A stretch of 62,222 bases of DNA from Neocallimastix lanati (nom. inval.) (GCA_016946835.1 JACVTC010000126.1:477501-539722), one strand, 5' to 3'. Shown: positions 1 to 15,696, counted from the first letter of the stretch. A program made the numbers and translations. Notes: generated by a model not told the origin, from the sequence alone.

Positions 1-30
<30 letters not shown>

Positions 31-32
<2 letters not shown>

Positions 33-955
33 TTATCATAAATATATATATATATATATTACTATGAGGGAATTTTCCCTTCCTAACTAATAAAAAAATA
101 ATAAAACCTAGAAGAAAAATCTTTAAAATAGATAGTGTGGTGTCCACTAAACTCTCCCCAGATTCATCATTTATCGAACCAATAAGGAGAGATTCACCCT
201 TCGTAGAAATAGATGATGACCCTGTATTATCATTATGCCTTATCAGTACGATATCGACACTCTTGGTTAAGTTTGGAACTTTGGAATACCTATCAAATAA
301 TAGCTCAAACGAACTACTTATGATAGGTATTACTTTAGTTAAGAATTCCGCCAAGCCCACAATTTTTGGAACAGGTGACTCAGATGAACCTTTGAAAAGT
401 AGTTCATTTAATTGTCTCTGTTCCCCACTATCGAAATGTAGCTTTATTATTTGAGAACTTGTTACTATCGTAGTTTTGACCTTTAATACCTTGAAATTTG
501 GAAACTGATTTCCAGTAACGTTCTAAAATATCGTCATATTTTACACACTTATATTTTTTGATTCTTTGTACAAAGTTCTAGATTCTTTAGTCCAGAAATA
601 ATAAGGCATTTTGGGAATAAATTTAATAAGATCCTTTATAATACAGTTTGATTTACTCCATTTTGCAAACGATTTAATCTGTAAGGCTGCGTAGATACCA
701 GCAATAGGAGGGATGCTTAGATCTCGAGATAAATCATAAGTACTCATAGTAGAATTATGTCTAATATACTCGTTGTTTTCTGAACTTATTTTACCATTTT
801 TAGAGAAGGAACCGATACACCAAAATAGAACAGTATTAATTAATGTTTGAATTCTAGCAGTTCTAGATTTGTTTGAACCAAGTAGAGGAGAATAATAAAT
901 AACTTTACTAATAACAAAGAATTGAAGGGTGGAGTCAATGAAGTAATATACCTAT
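31..955 (-). mobile_element. LINE (non-LTR retrotransposon) 3' fragment, decayed
   Basis: Read on the minus strand, this encodes the C-terminal part of a non-LTR reverse transcriptase polyprotein. An open stretch from about 950 to 541 runs through the thumb/connection region (with IYYSPLLGSNKSRTARIQ and SIPPIAGI). A second part (about 440-110) matches, in a different frame, the C-terminus of the LINE copy at 16276-17197 (shared HFDSGEQRQLNELLFKG). The T-run at 2-30 would be its poly(A) tail. Compared with the other copy it lacks the Cys/His (zf-RVT-type) segment: the sequence jumps directly to the shared GCTACATTTCGATAG at about 443. It is therefore 5'-truncated, internally deleted and frameshifted. 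The plus-strand open frame at 137-454 is the antisense of this element. Confidence 0.7.
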
Positions 956-1161
956 AAAAAATTATTATTATTCTTAATATATACTCGATGAACTTAAAAA
1001 CAAATTAACTAAATAAACAGTAATAACAAAAAGACGTCTTTCCAATTTTTACAAACAGCATATCAATAAATTATTTATATATAATCACAATGAAACATTT
1101 AATATATCTAATAGAATTAAAATAAAACAAAATAAGAATATACATTCTTATTTTTTATAAT

Positions 1162-1199
<38 letters not shown>

Positions 1200-1861
1200 T
1201 TTTTTTATTATTTATTTAATTTATTTTATATTTTTGCAAATTTACAATCTTATATATATATAATATATGCAATTTTTTTTGTTACTAAAATAATAATAAG
1301 AATAAGAATAAGAATATTTGCCTTATTATTTATTTTCTTCTTTCTTATATTTTTATAAAATTATGATTTTGAAAATTTTTTGAAATAGTTTAAATTTATA
1401 TTTCCTTTTCTTTCACCTCTTTTTATTTAATTCTTTATTTTTTTTTTTTTTAGTTCATATTATTTTTGTTTTGTTTTTGATTTAATTTTATTTGTCTTCT
1501 ATTTTTTTCTTGGTTTTGATAATTTTTCTTTTTTTTTTCTCTGTCTTAACTCTTTTCTCTTTTGCTTTTACTTCTATAATTAATATTAATAAATATTATT
1601 ATTATTATTATTATAATTATTATTATTATTATTATTAGGTATTTAAAAAATAAATAAATTTTATATATAATTATATATATATATGTAAAAATAAAAAAAA
1701 AAAATTAAAAAAAAAAAAGAATTAAATAAAAAATAAATTAAAATAAAATATTTATAATTAAATAAGAAATATTTCTTCTAAAAATTAATTTATATTTAAA
1801 AATTTTATTAAGAAAAAAAGGTTATGAAAATTCATAAAGTAAATAAAAAAAATAAAATTAT

Positions 1862-1902
<41 letters not shown>

Positions 1903-2455
1903 TAATTTAAATATAAATTTTATTATTTTTCTAATTATTATTAAAAAAAAAAAATTTCCATATCTTATTTCTCTTTTTTTCTTTCTTTTAATAAATTTAT
2001 ATAAAAAAAAATAAATTTAAAATTTTTCTATTACTAAATTCAATGAAATTAAAATGTTTTTAAATAAAAAAAGGGGAATTTTATATTATGATTTTATCTT
2101 TATCATAATTAAAATATATAATCTTTTTTTTTAATTATGAAAAAAAAAAATTTAATCTATATCTTCATTAATGATAAAGTTTTTTTATGTATAATTGAAT
2201 ATGACTGTTAACTATATTATGAATTAACATTTCAAAAATTATTATAATATATATGTTTTACTTTATACATTATAATAAGCATATAAGTTATTAAAATAAC
2301 TTTTCTAGCATTATTTAATATGTAATTTTAATATGTAATTTTAAACTTTTATATTTTCAAATCAAATATTCATCTGGAAACTTTAAAATTCGCTAAGTCT
2401 ACAAAATTATTTATTTTTTATATTTTAATATTTTATTCTATTTAAGAAATTTATA

Positions 2456-2507
<52 letters not shown>

Positions 2508-2719
2508 TAGTTACTATTTAAATTATTCCTTAAACACTATTGTTATTTTTATGAATTATTGAAAATTAAAAAATAAAAGATTAAAACTAAATTAAAATGA
2601 AAAATTAAAATTGTAAACAAAAAATAAAAAAAAAAAAAGACTTTCAATAAAAGCTTTTAAATAACATATTTAACAGCATTTAGTAAAAGTAAATTAACTA
2701 TTTAAATAAATTAAATAAT
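956..2719. other. AT-rich intergenic region
   Basis: No gene seen. The stretch holds TA and ATT microsatellites, a long T-run at about 1865-1897 and an A44 tract at 2462-2505 just beyond the 3' end of the poly(A)-binding protein gene. Its 3'UTR and polyadenylation signals presumably lie at about 2560-2719, but AATAAA-like strings are too common here to choose one. Confidence 0.5.
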
Positions 2720-4663
<1,944 letters not shown>

Positions 4664-5813
4664 TTTTTCTAATTTTTAATTATAATAAAATTATTATTAT
4701 TATTATTTGCTAATTAAAAATAAATAAATAAATTTTGTTATTTGCCACATTTAGTATTAATTTTCATAAGCTTTCAAAAACTAATAATTTATATTTTTTT
4801 CAAAATATATTCACATTATTATTGTAATTAATATGAACAATCAAAATATTTCTGTAATTTCATAAAATTTTCATCTTCTTTATTATCAATTTTATTTTAT
4901 ATTAATATTTAAATATAATTCCATAAAATCTAAATTATCCCCGTCACACTTTATTCAAATTTTTTAATAGTGGCAAATCTTCATTACCCGTACTTTTCAC
5001 TTACTTTTTTTTTTAAGATCTAAAGACTTTTTTTTTTTTTTATATATATATAAAATAATCTTTTTATCACTATTTAACTAGTTTTAAAAAGATAACAATA
5101 ATAAATAAAATTAAATATATAAATATTTAATAATATTAATTTTTTTTTTTTTATATATTTATTAAAAGATACAAGAGTGGAAATAAAAATTATATGAATA
5201 AGAAAAAAAACTTTTATTAAAATGAAAAAAAAAATTGGACAATTTCATTGGTTAAAAAATCATATCAAATAATTCATTTGTAAAGAAAAAAAAAATTTTT
5301 TTTAAGACTTATTCTAATTAAATGATTAATGATATATAGTTTATTTTAGATATATTTATATTACTTTATAAACAATCAATAATATGAAATATATTAAATT
5401 ATTATGTAATATATAATAAATATATGGAATAAACATATAATGTAAAATTTAATATATAAGATTTAAATTATATCAAATTTATTCAAATATTAAAGTTTAT
5501 ATTAATATATTAATAAAGTTTATTAATCAGAGTATATATATTATATGAAAATTATAGAAAATTCAATTAATACTAACCCTTTTATCATCATATTTGAAAA
5601 ATACATTACATTTACAAAATTTCATTTTAAATAAGAATATATTTCATTCTATTATATAAACAATTAGATTTTAAACAGAAAAATATAATCTCATATATTA
5701 ATCTCATATATTACACAAAATTAAAAAACATAATATATATAATCTCTTCATATTGTACTTCAATGTTTAAACATCAAATAAAATAAAATAAAATAAAATA
5801 AAATGCTATTACT
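4664..5813. promoter_or_regulatory. upstream region of the PABP gene
   Basis: AT-rich non-coding sequence 5' of the minus-strand PABP gene. The only non-random motif I see is an inverted pair, ATTTGCCAC at 4740-4748 and GTGGCAAAT at 4970-4978, about 80 and 310 nt upstream of the start codon. A CCCCGTCAC patch at about 4939-4947 stands out in base composition. No confident TATA assignment is possible in this background. Confidence 0.3.
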
Positions 5814-5928
5814 TGCCATACTTTAACTTCAAAATTTGGCGGTATATATTATGATAGCAAAGTATGGCAGAGTTTAACTTCAAAATTTGGTGGTATTTAT
5901 TATGCCACCAAATTTTGAAATTAAACTC
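5814..5928. repeat. compound hairpin (nested inverted and direct repeats)
   Basis: An inverted pair TGCCATACTTT (5814-5824) / AAAGTATGGCA (5859-5869) is followed by a hairpin with two 24-nt arms (5870-5893 and 5905-5928), one mismatched position and an 11-nt loop. The core CTTCAAAATTTGG of the hairpin's left arm is also present upstream at about 5828-5840, so the same motif occurs three times, the last inverted. It could be a tiny foldback element or a solo MITE end; no coding capacity. Confidence 0.6.
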
Positions 5929-5999
5929 TTTTTCATATATAGATATAAATATACTTATTAATACATTAGTATTTATTAAATCAACTTTTTTGTTAGTGA

Positions 6000-6490
6000 A
6001 TATGCTTTTTATTTATTTTTTTTTATTTATTTATTATTTATTAATTATTTATTATTTATTATTTATTATTATTTATTATTATTATTTATTTTTTATTATT
6101 AGTTATTATTTATTATTTATTCAATTATTTATTATTTATTATTTATTATTTATTATTTATTATTTATTATTTATTATTTATTATTTATTATTTATTATTT
6201 ATTATTTATTATTTATTATTTATTTATTTATTTATTTATTTATTATTTATTTATTTATTTATTATTTATTATTATTATTTATTATTTATTATTTATTATT
6301 TATTATTTATTATTTATTATTTATTATTTATTATTTATTATTTATTATTTATTATTTATTATTTATTATTTATTATTTATTATTTATTATTTATTATTTA
6401 TTATTTTATTATTCATTATTTATTATTTATTATTTATTATTTTATTATTTATTATTTATTATTTATTATTAATTATTATTTATTATTTAA
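6000..6490. repeat. (TTATTTA)n low-complexity microsatellite
   Basis: About 490 bp of nearly pure TTATTTA/TTATTATT units. The apparent 202-residue Ile/Tyr/Leu open frame across it (5864-6472) is a translation of the repeat and not a gene. Confidence 0.9.
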
Positions 6491-6836
6491 ATAATTGATC
6501 AATTTTAATGAATAAAAAAAAAAAAGTTAATCACATTTAAAAATTATTGGTTAGACATTATTATAATTCCATAAAGTTTTAATATTATCAATTTACAAAT
6601 TTTTCTAATTATTTTAACAACATAAATTTTTGAAAACTCTAAAATTTGTTATTAAATTAATTCTTTATAATTCTATAAAGATCAATTATTAAAATAAAAC
6701 ATAAAAATAATAAGAAAGCAAATTTGATATTATAAAAATAAGAATATTATATTAAATACATCAAAAATAATAATAAAATCAATATGATACTAAAAAAAAT
6801 AGTATTAGTTAATTTTATGTTTAACTTAAAAAAAAA

Positions 6837-6888
<52 letters not shown>

Positions 6889-8018
6889 GTAAACAAAGTT
6901 CATTTTTAAATTTACTAAATATACATTTTAGAAATATTAACAATCTTTCATTAATTGTTATTTATCTTATTATATTTTATTATTTGAATGTAATAAAAAT
7001 ATTCAGAAATATTAATTAGTTAATATAAATAAATGTATCTTTTAATTTTCTGTTAATTACAAATTTTTATATTTAAATGTAATACATTCAAATGTAATAC
7101 ATAAATACGTAAATATACAAAATTTTTCATAATTAAAACTCAGCTATTTTATTTTTGTTTTTATTTATTCATTTTTTATTAATCCTTTAAAATATTAAAA
7201 ATAATATATTATATATATTATATTATCTAATTTCATTCTATCTCTATTTTCATATTTAATATTTTAAGTATATGAAACAAAAATTAACGAGTATTTAATA
7301 TCATTTAAAATTGTTCTTTTGACTTTATAATAAATATTTTTCCTAATTACAATTATATAAATATAAATAATAAATAATTTATAATTTATTATTGATATAA
7401 TTTTCTGTTAAAATGAAACATGTTTAACAGCCCATGAAATTATTTCATAAAAATAAATAATTAGTTATAAAAAATTTAAGTATATTATGTATAATGGCTA
7501 AAGTAAAATAAAAACATAGCCGACATATGAACAATATAACTTTAATGTATATATAAATAATTTATGATAAGAAATTTACTTATTAAAGAAATATATTATT
7601 ATTATTATTATTATATTAGTATTATTAGAATTATTAGACCTAGTATTATATTATCAATTAATTATATAATTAATAACTATTTCAATTTATTTATTATATA
7701 CAATTTTTTGAAATAATGTATTGTATTAATATTTATTATGTATATTTGTAATAAAAATTTTTAAAATAATACTTATTATGAATTACTAAAATTATTATCA
7801 GCCAACAAAAAGATCGTACATTAAAATTTCTTTTCATTATTATGAAAAAAAAAAATAAAATAAAATAAAATTTATTATATTTTAATATTTTATGTAATAA
7901 AATATTTTTAATTTTATAGTTATAAATAGTTAATTCCATAAATCCTAGTTTTTTAATATATAAATAATATATAAAATAGCATACCTTTTTTATTCTAAAA
8001 TAAAATCAAAACCAAAAC

Positions 8019-8062
<44 letters not shown>

Positions 8063-8897
8063 TGGATAGTAATAAATTGAAAGAATGGATATTATAAAAA
8101 TAATATAAAAATATTGTTTTGCATATAGGAAAACAATATTTAAAACAAACTTTTTTTATTATATAATACTAATAGTAAAAAAAAATATAATAATAAAAAA
8201 TTATATTTATTCTAAAATATATTAAAATAATAATTTTTTAATATTAAAAATTTTTTATTATAAAAAAAATATTCCATTTTTTTTATTGAAATATAATTAA
8301 ACAGTTTTATATATATATATATATTTATATTTATATAATATTATTTTATTCAAAATACAAATTCATGAGTATTACTTTTTATTATTATTATCATTATTAT
8401 TATTATTAATTTGAAATTATTCATATTTGTCAATATAAAAATAAGAAAAAAATAATTACAAAAAAATCGACAATATTAATAAGTAAGTTTTCAAATTTTT
8501 GAAAATTCTAATAATTTTTATACATCAAAGTATTAATTATTAATTTTACATCAAATAATTATATGATTTATAATAAAACATTTAAAAGTCTATTATAATA
8601 ATAATAATTATATATACTTTAAAATAAGAAAAATATTATAAAAATATAATATAAATTATAAATTTGAAAATTTCCAAAAATAAATTTTAATAATAATAAA
8701 TTAGATCTTTTTTTTTACTATTATTATTAATTTTTAATTAATAAAACTAAAATTATAGTTAAAATTTATTTTTATAAAAGTAAAATAATAATAATAATAA
8801 AAAATTTAATATTATGCTTATTTTCATTTAATAATTCTAAATAAATGCTATAAATTTATATATCTATATAAATGTTTTGAAAAGTTCTAAACACATT
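6491..8897. other. AT-rich intergenic region upstream of the cyclin gene
   Basis: No gene seen. It contains an (ATT)n run at about 6838-6886, an A40 tract at 8021-8060, and the presumed promoter and 5'UTR of the cyclin gene immediately before 8898. Confidence 0.5.
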
Positions 8898-11467
8898 ATG
8901 AGTAATAAAAAAGAAAATTCATGGATTTTTACACAAGAAGAATTAGATAATCCACCCTCAAAAGCATATATGACATTAGCAAAAGAGCGGGAATTAAGGA
9001 CATTAGCAAATAAATTTGTTTTGAACGTAGCTAAGGCACCAAGGCTCAAACTGTATGTTTGATTCTGGTACAAATAATTAAATATTAATATTTTAAAACA
9101 AAATTGAAAAATAATTTAAAATTAAACATAAAAAATGCATGAAAATTTAAAATTATAATAAAGTTCACGAGCAACTATAACTACAGCCCAAATATTTATT
9201 CATCGATATTACATGAGAAGAACTTTCAAAGATAATCCCTGGGATGTTTCCATAGGTGCGATTTTTTTAGCTTCAAAAATCGAATTTGAATATACCTCAA
9301 GAATTTCAAGATATTTAATACATGAATGTGCTAGAGCAGCAAAAAAAATTGCCGACCCAAAATTTGAGTTAAATAAAAAAGAAAAAGTAAATAAAACCTA
9401 TTAATTTTAACATAAAATTATTTATTAATTAATTTATAATTTAATTATATAAGAAGTTTTATTTAACAATTATTATTTATTAATTTTAAATATAAAAATT
9501 TAAAACTATATGGAATTTCATTTTCAATTTTTATCTCCAAAAAAAAAAAAAAAAAAAAAAAAAAGGAATATGGATATTGGAAAAACAATATGTTATATTA
9601 TGAAACTGAAATATTACGAGTACTTTATTATGATTTAAATGTAGATGAACCATACAGTATTAGCGGTAAATGGTGTAAAGAATATAAAGGTATATATAGT
9701 TTTTAAACAACTATTATATTTGATAATAATTAAAGTTTTTAATATTTAACAATAATTAATGTGAATTTTAAATATAGTGTCAATAGAAGAAGAATCAATT
9801 ATCAATTATTTATTAAATGAAAGGTAAAATATAAAAATATATTTTAAAGATTATCATAATATATCATTTATATTGATTTTACTGTCAATTTAAAATATTA
9901 TATATATATAATATATATCAATAGTTATATAAAAACATTATTATGTTTACAGTATCCATCTAAAACAATAGCCGCCGGTGCGTTTGTATTAGCAACTTTG
10001 GATAATAAAAACATTAATTGGAAAAAATGGAAAAAAAATATAAATTTATCAACAAATGATATAAAAGGTATAAATTATAATACAAAAATATATATATCTT
10101 GTAATAATATATTTTAGATAATTTTAAATAATTAAAATTATATAATAATTATATATATATCAATTAATTAATGTATATACATTTAATCATTTATATATTA
10201 TTATAATAACTATTTTTATAGATGTATCATTGAAACTAAAAGATATGTTAATAAAAAATAGCGAAAAAAGTCCCTCTGATTATCATCACAAATACTTATC
10301 ACATAAATCTTTTTCATTACAAGATTTTGTTAAAGTAATTTATATTAATTACAAAATAATTCTAATATATATATATATATACAATATTATAATATATTTT
10401 TAATTTTAAATAATAATTAATTAAATTTCTTATTTTATTATATTAATATAATAAAAAAATCTAGTCACCCAGTCCATTAAAAATATCATCAATGAATAAT
10501 GACATTGATAAAAATAGTACAGATAATAAAAATATAAATGACATAAATATAACTAAAACCCAACTACTTTCATCACCTCCTAAATCAGATAATTCTGATC
10601 ATCTTGAAAAAGATAATCAAAAAAATTCAAAAATATCAGAAGAAAATGCAACTGTTGTTAATATAGAAGAAAATCATTCATTAAATGAAAATGAAGATTG
10701 GGAAGTAGTAGATATGGATATTGATGATGATGAAGACGATGCAATACCGAACCCAAATCCAAATCCAAATAGTAACACAAATGTAAATATAATAATAAAA
10801 GAAAATAAAGAAACAGAAATTAAACAAGGTATATATTATAATTTATTACTATAATATTAATATTAATAATAAAGCATATTAAAAATATTAAATATTTTTT
10901 TGTTTTTTCTTCTTTTATATATATATATTATATATATATATATATGTATTAAATACGGATACTCATAAATATATCTATCCTTATATATATATAATAAATG
11001 AATAAAAAGATAATCTCTCTCTTAATGATATAAATAGCAATATAAATATCAATGATGATAGAAGTATTAGCTATATCAATAATCCAACGAAATACGATAA
11101 TTATAAAATTAAAAATAACTATCCCTTTTATTCAAATTCTAGAAAACATTACCCACCTCCACCTCCTCCAACCTCATTTCATTATTCCCGATCAAGATCA
11201 AGAGGTGGTAATAATTATTCCTATCATTATTCATATTCGAGACCATATTCAAATAATTATTCTAATTCAGGACAAAATTATTATAATAGAAATAATAGTT
11301 CATCTTATTATCGTTCATCCACTGGTAGAAACATTGGAAATTCTAAATTAAGTAATTCTTTAAGTAGTAGTAACAATAATAATATAACTAGTATTAATAG
11401 TACAAGTAATATAAATAATGTATCGCCAAATCAACCAAAAAATCCAAATTATTATCCACAGTATTAA
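8898..11467 (+). CDS. cyclin T/K-family (transcriptional CDK partner) cyclin
   Basis: Regulatory subunit of a CDK9/CDK12-type kinase that phosphorylates the RNA polymerase II tail; nuclear. I infer eight exons: 8898-9052, 9164-9386, 9566-9689, 9778-9823, 9925-10067, 10222-10334, 10465-10828 and 11010-11467. All joins are GT-AG and keep frame, giving 541 aa. The start is ATG at 8898. Near the N-terminus WIFTQEELDNPPS matches the W-x-F-x-x-E-x-L-x-x-x-PS signature of cyclins T/K and fission-yeast Pch1. The cyclin box continues with TITTAQIFIHRYYMRRTF (about residues 55-72) and GAIFLASKIE, and the second box has LYYETEILRVLYYDLNVDEP. The C-terminal half is low complexity: Asn-rich, acidic, a run of six prolines and an SRSRSRGG patch, as in cyclins K and L. 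T versus K versus L cannot be settled by eye. The acceptor of exon 3 lies at the end of a 25-nt A-run. Confidence 0.85.
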
Positions 11468-13292
11468 TTTTTAAGAAATAAAATATTAAATAATAAAATA
11501 TAAAAATAAAAATAAACTAATAATACTAATAATATGAAATTGTTGAAAATTTTTTTTTACAAAAGAAGAAATATAAATTTTGTTATAAAATTTATTTAAT
11601 TGGATAATAGGTTTAAAAAAGGAAATTAGTTGTTTTTAACTATAAATTATTTATTATTTAAAATATTAAGTATATAGATATATTATGTGTTGTATTTATA
11701 ATTATATAATATTTTGATCTGAAATTAATAATTGATAATATATTAATTAATTAAAGAATTTATAAACTTTATTAAATAATTCAATTTATATATTTTCACT
11801 TATTACCTATTAAGTACATTTTACTTAATTTTCATAATATATATATATATATTTATTTGGTTTGTTAAAATTTTGAAAGCTTTGATATTCTTTTATAATT
11901 TTTTATAATATAAAATATTATATAATATTAAAAAAAATTTACTTTTCATTTGTATTCATTAAACTATAAATGGTATTATTAAATATTTGTTAAATATTTG
12001 TTAATCTGATCTAAAATTATTAAACTTAGCCTATTTGAAAAATATCCTATTTATAAAGTAATAATACTATTACTAGTTAAAAGATGATAAAAAAAATAAA
12101 AAACAAATTAATATAACAAATTGAAATTATTAAATTAAAAAAAATTATAATATTCAATATTTTAATATGCAATGAAATTATATAATATATATATCATTCA
12201 ATAACTCAAGCCTTTAATCATTTAATAAATCCTCCAGCAACTTTTGTTTCTTTTTGACAATTTAATATTAATTAATAACAACAAATTATTATTTTAAAAT
12301 GAAAATATTCATTATGGTTTCTATATATTAAATTATTAACCCTTTCCTTATATTTATATATTGAAGAAAATTAATATTTATATACTAAAATTTTTAATTT
12401 TAATAAAAATAACTTGAAAATATAAATATTAGTATTAATGGATTTTGTTCAGTCATTTTAAAATTTTATTATAAATTTGAAATTTCGAAAAATTGAAAAT
12501 TTTAATAATTTTATTATATTTTTTTATTATGTTATTATTATTATATTACTATTATTATTGCTATTATTATTATTATTATTATTATTAAATATCAAACATT
12601 AAATAAATTTATATATATAAACTTTATTTTAATTTATAATTATTTTTATGTATGAATGTCAATCTAATTAATAATACAATAGTAGTTTATAAGATAGAAT
12701 AAAATTATATATCCTTGATTGCGCAACTCTTAAGTAATTCAATAAAGCTAAATAATTTTAATATTAGATAACCACTTTTTATTTAATTATAAATTTACTT
12801 TTATTTTCTTTTTTTTATTTAATATTTTAATTTTATCATTATTACTATTATTAGTATTATTATTATTATTATTATTACTATTATTATGTTAAACTATAGA
12901 AAGAAAAAATATGAGAAGTTAAGCAAAATTAAAGTAATAAATATTAAAAATAACAATAACAATAAGTAATTGAATTCGATATTTAAAAATATAGATTTTG
13001 CATAACAAAATCAAGAATATCCAATTTCTGGAACTAATTTTGGTAAAATGACTAAAGAATACATAAAAGAAGAAATTAAAAATTGAATGTGCTTTTATTT
13101 GGTATACATCCAAATAAAAAAAAATAACAATAAATAAATTAAATAAGAAAAATCGGGTAAAGAATTTCGTTATAAATCACCTCACCTCGGAAGCAATAGG
13201 AAAATTTAAATTAGTATTCTTTGAATTGAAAGATTAAAGTTTGATTATAAAGGAAACAAAAATGAATTATTAAAGAAAATATTCAAAGTAAT

Positions 13293-13326
<34 letters not shown>

Positions 13327-14310
13327 ATTTCTATTAAAAATTCATTAATTTTATAAATTTAAATATGATATTAAATGTGTAATACTTAAAATAAGTATAT
13401 AAAAATATATATATGTTGATAATACTTCATATATTTATTGCAATATTTCTTTTTTCCTTTTCAATTTTAAAAAGGGATATCAAATTTAGATTTAAAATTA
13501 CTAAAATGAAAAAAGACCAAATTATAATATCATAATGTAGATGAATCTTTTTTTCTATTATGAAATAATGAATTGAAAATTAAAATTTTAAATCAAATTC
13601 ATTTAGAATAACCTATTTATTATATCAATTAATTTATATTTAATATTAAAATTTTTAACAAAAAATTTAAAATTGATTAAAAATAAAAAAAAAAAATTAT
13701 ATTTTTAGATTTTATCTTATTTTATTTTATTTTATGGAAAAATCATAATAAATTATTAATTATTAATATACAAAAAAAGTATATCACTATTTTTATTAAA
13801 TATCCTTATATAGTAAATACGACGTTTCTCTTGCAATGTATGTAACACAATATTATTAGAATTTTACTTATAAGGAAATTATAAAGAATTGATATAATAT
13901 TTTGTATAAATTCGAAGCATCTCATTATAATATAATTTTTTTTAATAAATTCTAATATAAAAAATTACTATATTTGGTTACTTTTAAGATTCAATTTAAT
14001 ATTGATACATTGTAATATATGTAATATATGTTGTAATTATTAAATCTATATTTCAAATAATAAAAGAGGCTTTTTATTAATATATATTTAAAATATATTA
14101 ATATAGTTCATTTATATTTTATAATATAAATTATTAAAAAATAAGGATGAAAAATAATAAAAACTTATTATTAATATATTATAATATATTAATAATATAT
14201 TGTTATTTTTATTAATTTAATATAATAATAAAATTTCCTTTTATTGAAAAAAAAAACATTTATTTTTATTGTTCAAATTTAAGTATGTATATTTTTTTTC
14301 CAATTATAAT

Positions 14311-14341
<31 letters not shown>

Positions 14342-15106
14342 TTAAGTAATTAATGATTTATTAACAAATATTATTTATTTTTATAATTTACACATTAAGA
14401 AATTAATAATAAAAAAAACTATATAAATACGAAAATTTTTCTTATTTATTTATTTCAACTTTTTTAAAAGTTTATTTTTTATAGAAATAAATAAATAAAA
14501 GCTCATTAACATAAAAGTAAATAATAAGTAAATATAAAAGTTTTTTTTAATTAAAATTTGTTGAAAGATGTAATCGAAGGAAATATTAGAAAGAGAAATA
14601 TAATAAATATATAAACAAAATCATGAATTATAAAAAATATCTTTGAAATAAATTAATAATTTTAAAGTTATTAAAAAATATGTAGTAAACAATAATTCAT
14701 TATAAATAAATAAATAAATAAAATCAGAAGGAATTTTAAATTGTAAAAATCTTTGTTTAAAGTATTGTAAATAAAGAAATAAATAAACAAAAAGGAAAGA
14801 AAAAAATAAATAAATAAAAGGGAAAGAAAAAAAAATAAAGAAAGAAAGAAAGAAGACTGTTTTTAAAGTAGTGAAAGCAATATAATATTATAAAACCAAA
14901 ACTAATAAAAATATAGCCCGATATAAAAATAAATGGAATAAAAAATAAATAATATTTATTGATAAAGTTTCTATAATAAATAGAATGTTATTAATGAATA
15001 GTTAAAAAAAAATGCAAAAATAATAAATTTTGTTGTTTATTTACTTTATTAAATATGATTCAATAATAGTAATAAAATATTTATTATTTAATTAAAATTA
15101 ATAGAA
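11468..15106. other. long AT-rich intergenic region
   Basis: No supportable gene. There are several ATT/TTA microsatellites (about 12535-12590, 12836-12888) and an A-run at about 13300-13323. At 12990-13290 on the plus strand, short stretches look coding-like (for example EYPISGTNFGKMTKEYI and KEFRYKSPHLGSNRK) but are interrupted by stops and shifts. This may be a decayed coding relic and I cannot name it. Confidence 0.4.
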
Positions 15107-15696
15107 ATGGCTGATCAACTTTCTGAAGAACAAATTGCTCAATTCAAGGAAGCTTTCTCCCTCTTTGATAAAGAAGGTAGTAACACCATTGAAACTTCTG
15201 AACTCGGAACTGTCCTTCGTGCTTTAGGTTTAAATCTTTCTCAAGCCGAAGTTAACAAATATGTCAAGGAAGTCGACACCGGTAATGGAAAAGTTGGGTA
15301 AGTAGAGTTATTAATAAATAGAAATAATAATTTTGCTAAGTAAAATAAACAAGTAATAACTTGATAATGTGATATTAATATAAAATTATTGAAATTTTCT
15401 AAAAATATGAAATCTATTAAATCAAATACAGTTTCCCAGAATTCTTAACTCTTTGTGCACGTACTATGAAGACTCAACCATCTTCTAATGACTCTGAAGC
15501 TATTAATAAGGCTTTCCAAGTCTTTGATTCTAAGAACTCTGGATCCATTTCCGCTAAGGAATTCCGTCACATCCTTACTCATATTGGTGAAAAGTTAACT
15601 GATGAAGAAATCACTCAAGTTTTAAAGGATGCTGGTATTGCTGATGATGGTAAGATTACCCTTGAAGCTTTTACCAAAATGTTAAATGCTAACTAA
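15107..15696 (+). CDS. calmodulin-like EF-hand protein with degenerate calcium loops
   Basis: Two exons, 15107-15297 and 15432-15696, joined across a GTAAGT...TACAG intron give 151 aa. The protein aligns end to end with calmodulin, starting [20 protein letters not shown]. All four loops depart from the calcium-binding pattern. Loop 1 ([12 protein letters not shown]) has E and S at positions 3 and 5. Loop 2 is one residue short ([11 protein letters not shown]). Loop 3 ([12 protein letters not shown]) has K at position 3. Loop 4 ([12 protein letters not shown]) lacks the acid at positions 1, 3 and 12. The central linker is three residues longer than in calmodulin. By family, such proteins act as myosin light chains or other calcium-insensitive adaptors; that role is inferred. 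Codons end in C more often than in neighbouring genes (GTC, TTC, CTC), suggesting strong expression. Confidence 0.9.

Noticed and set aside
137-454. Plus-strand open frame of 105 aa
   Set aside because: Antisense of the LINE C-terminus; the sense strand matches the second LINE copy.
5864-6472. 202-aa Ile/Tyr/Leu-rich open frame
   Set aside because: Direct translation of the TTATTTA microsatellite.
12919-13113. 64-aa minus-strand open frame
   Set aside because: Composition matches random AT-rich sequence; any coding-like signal nearby is on the plus strand and broken.
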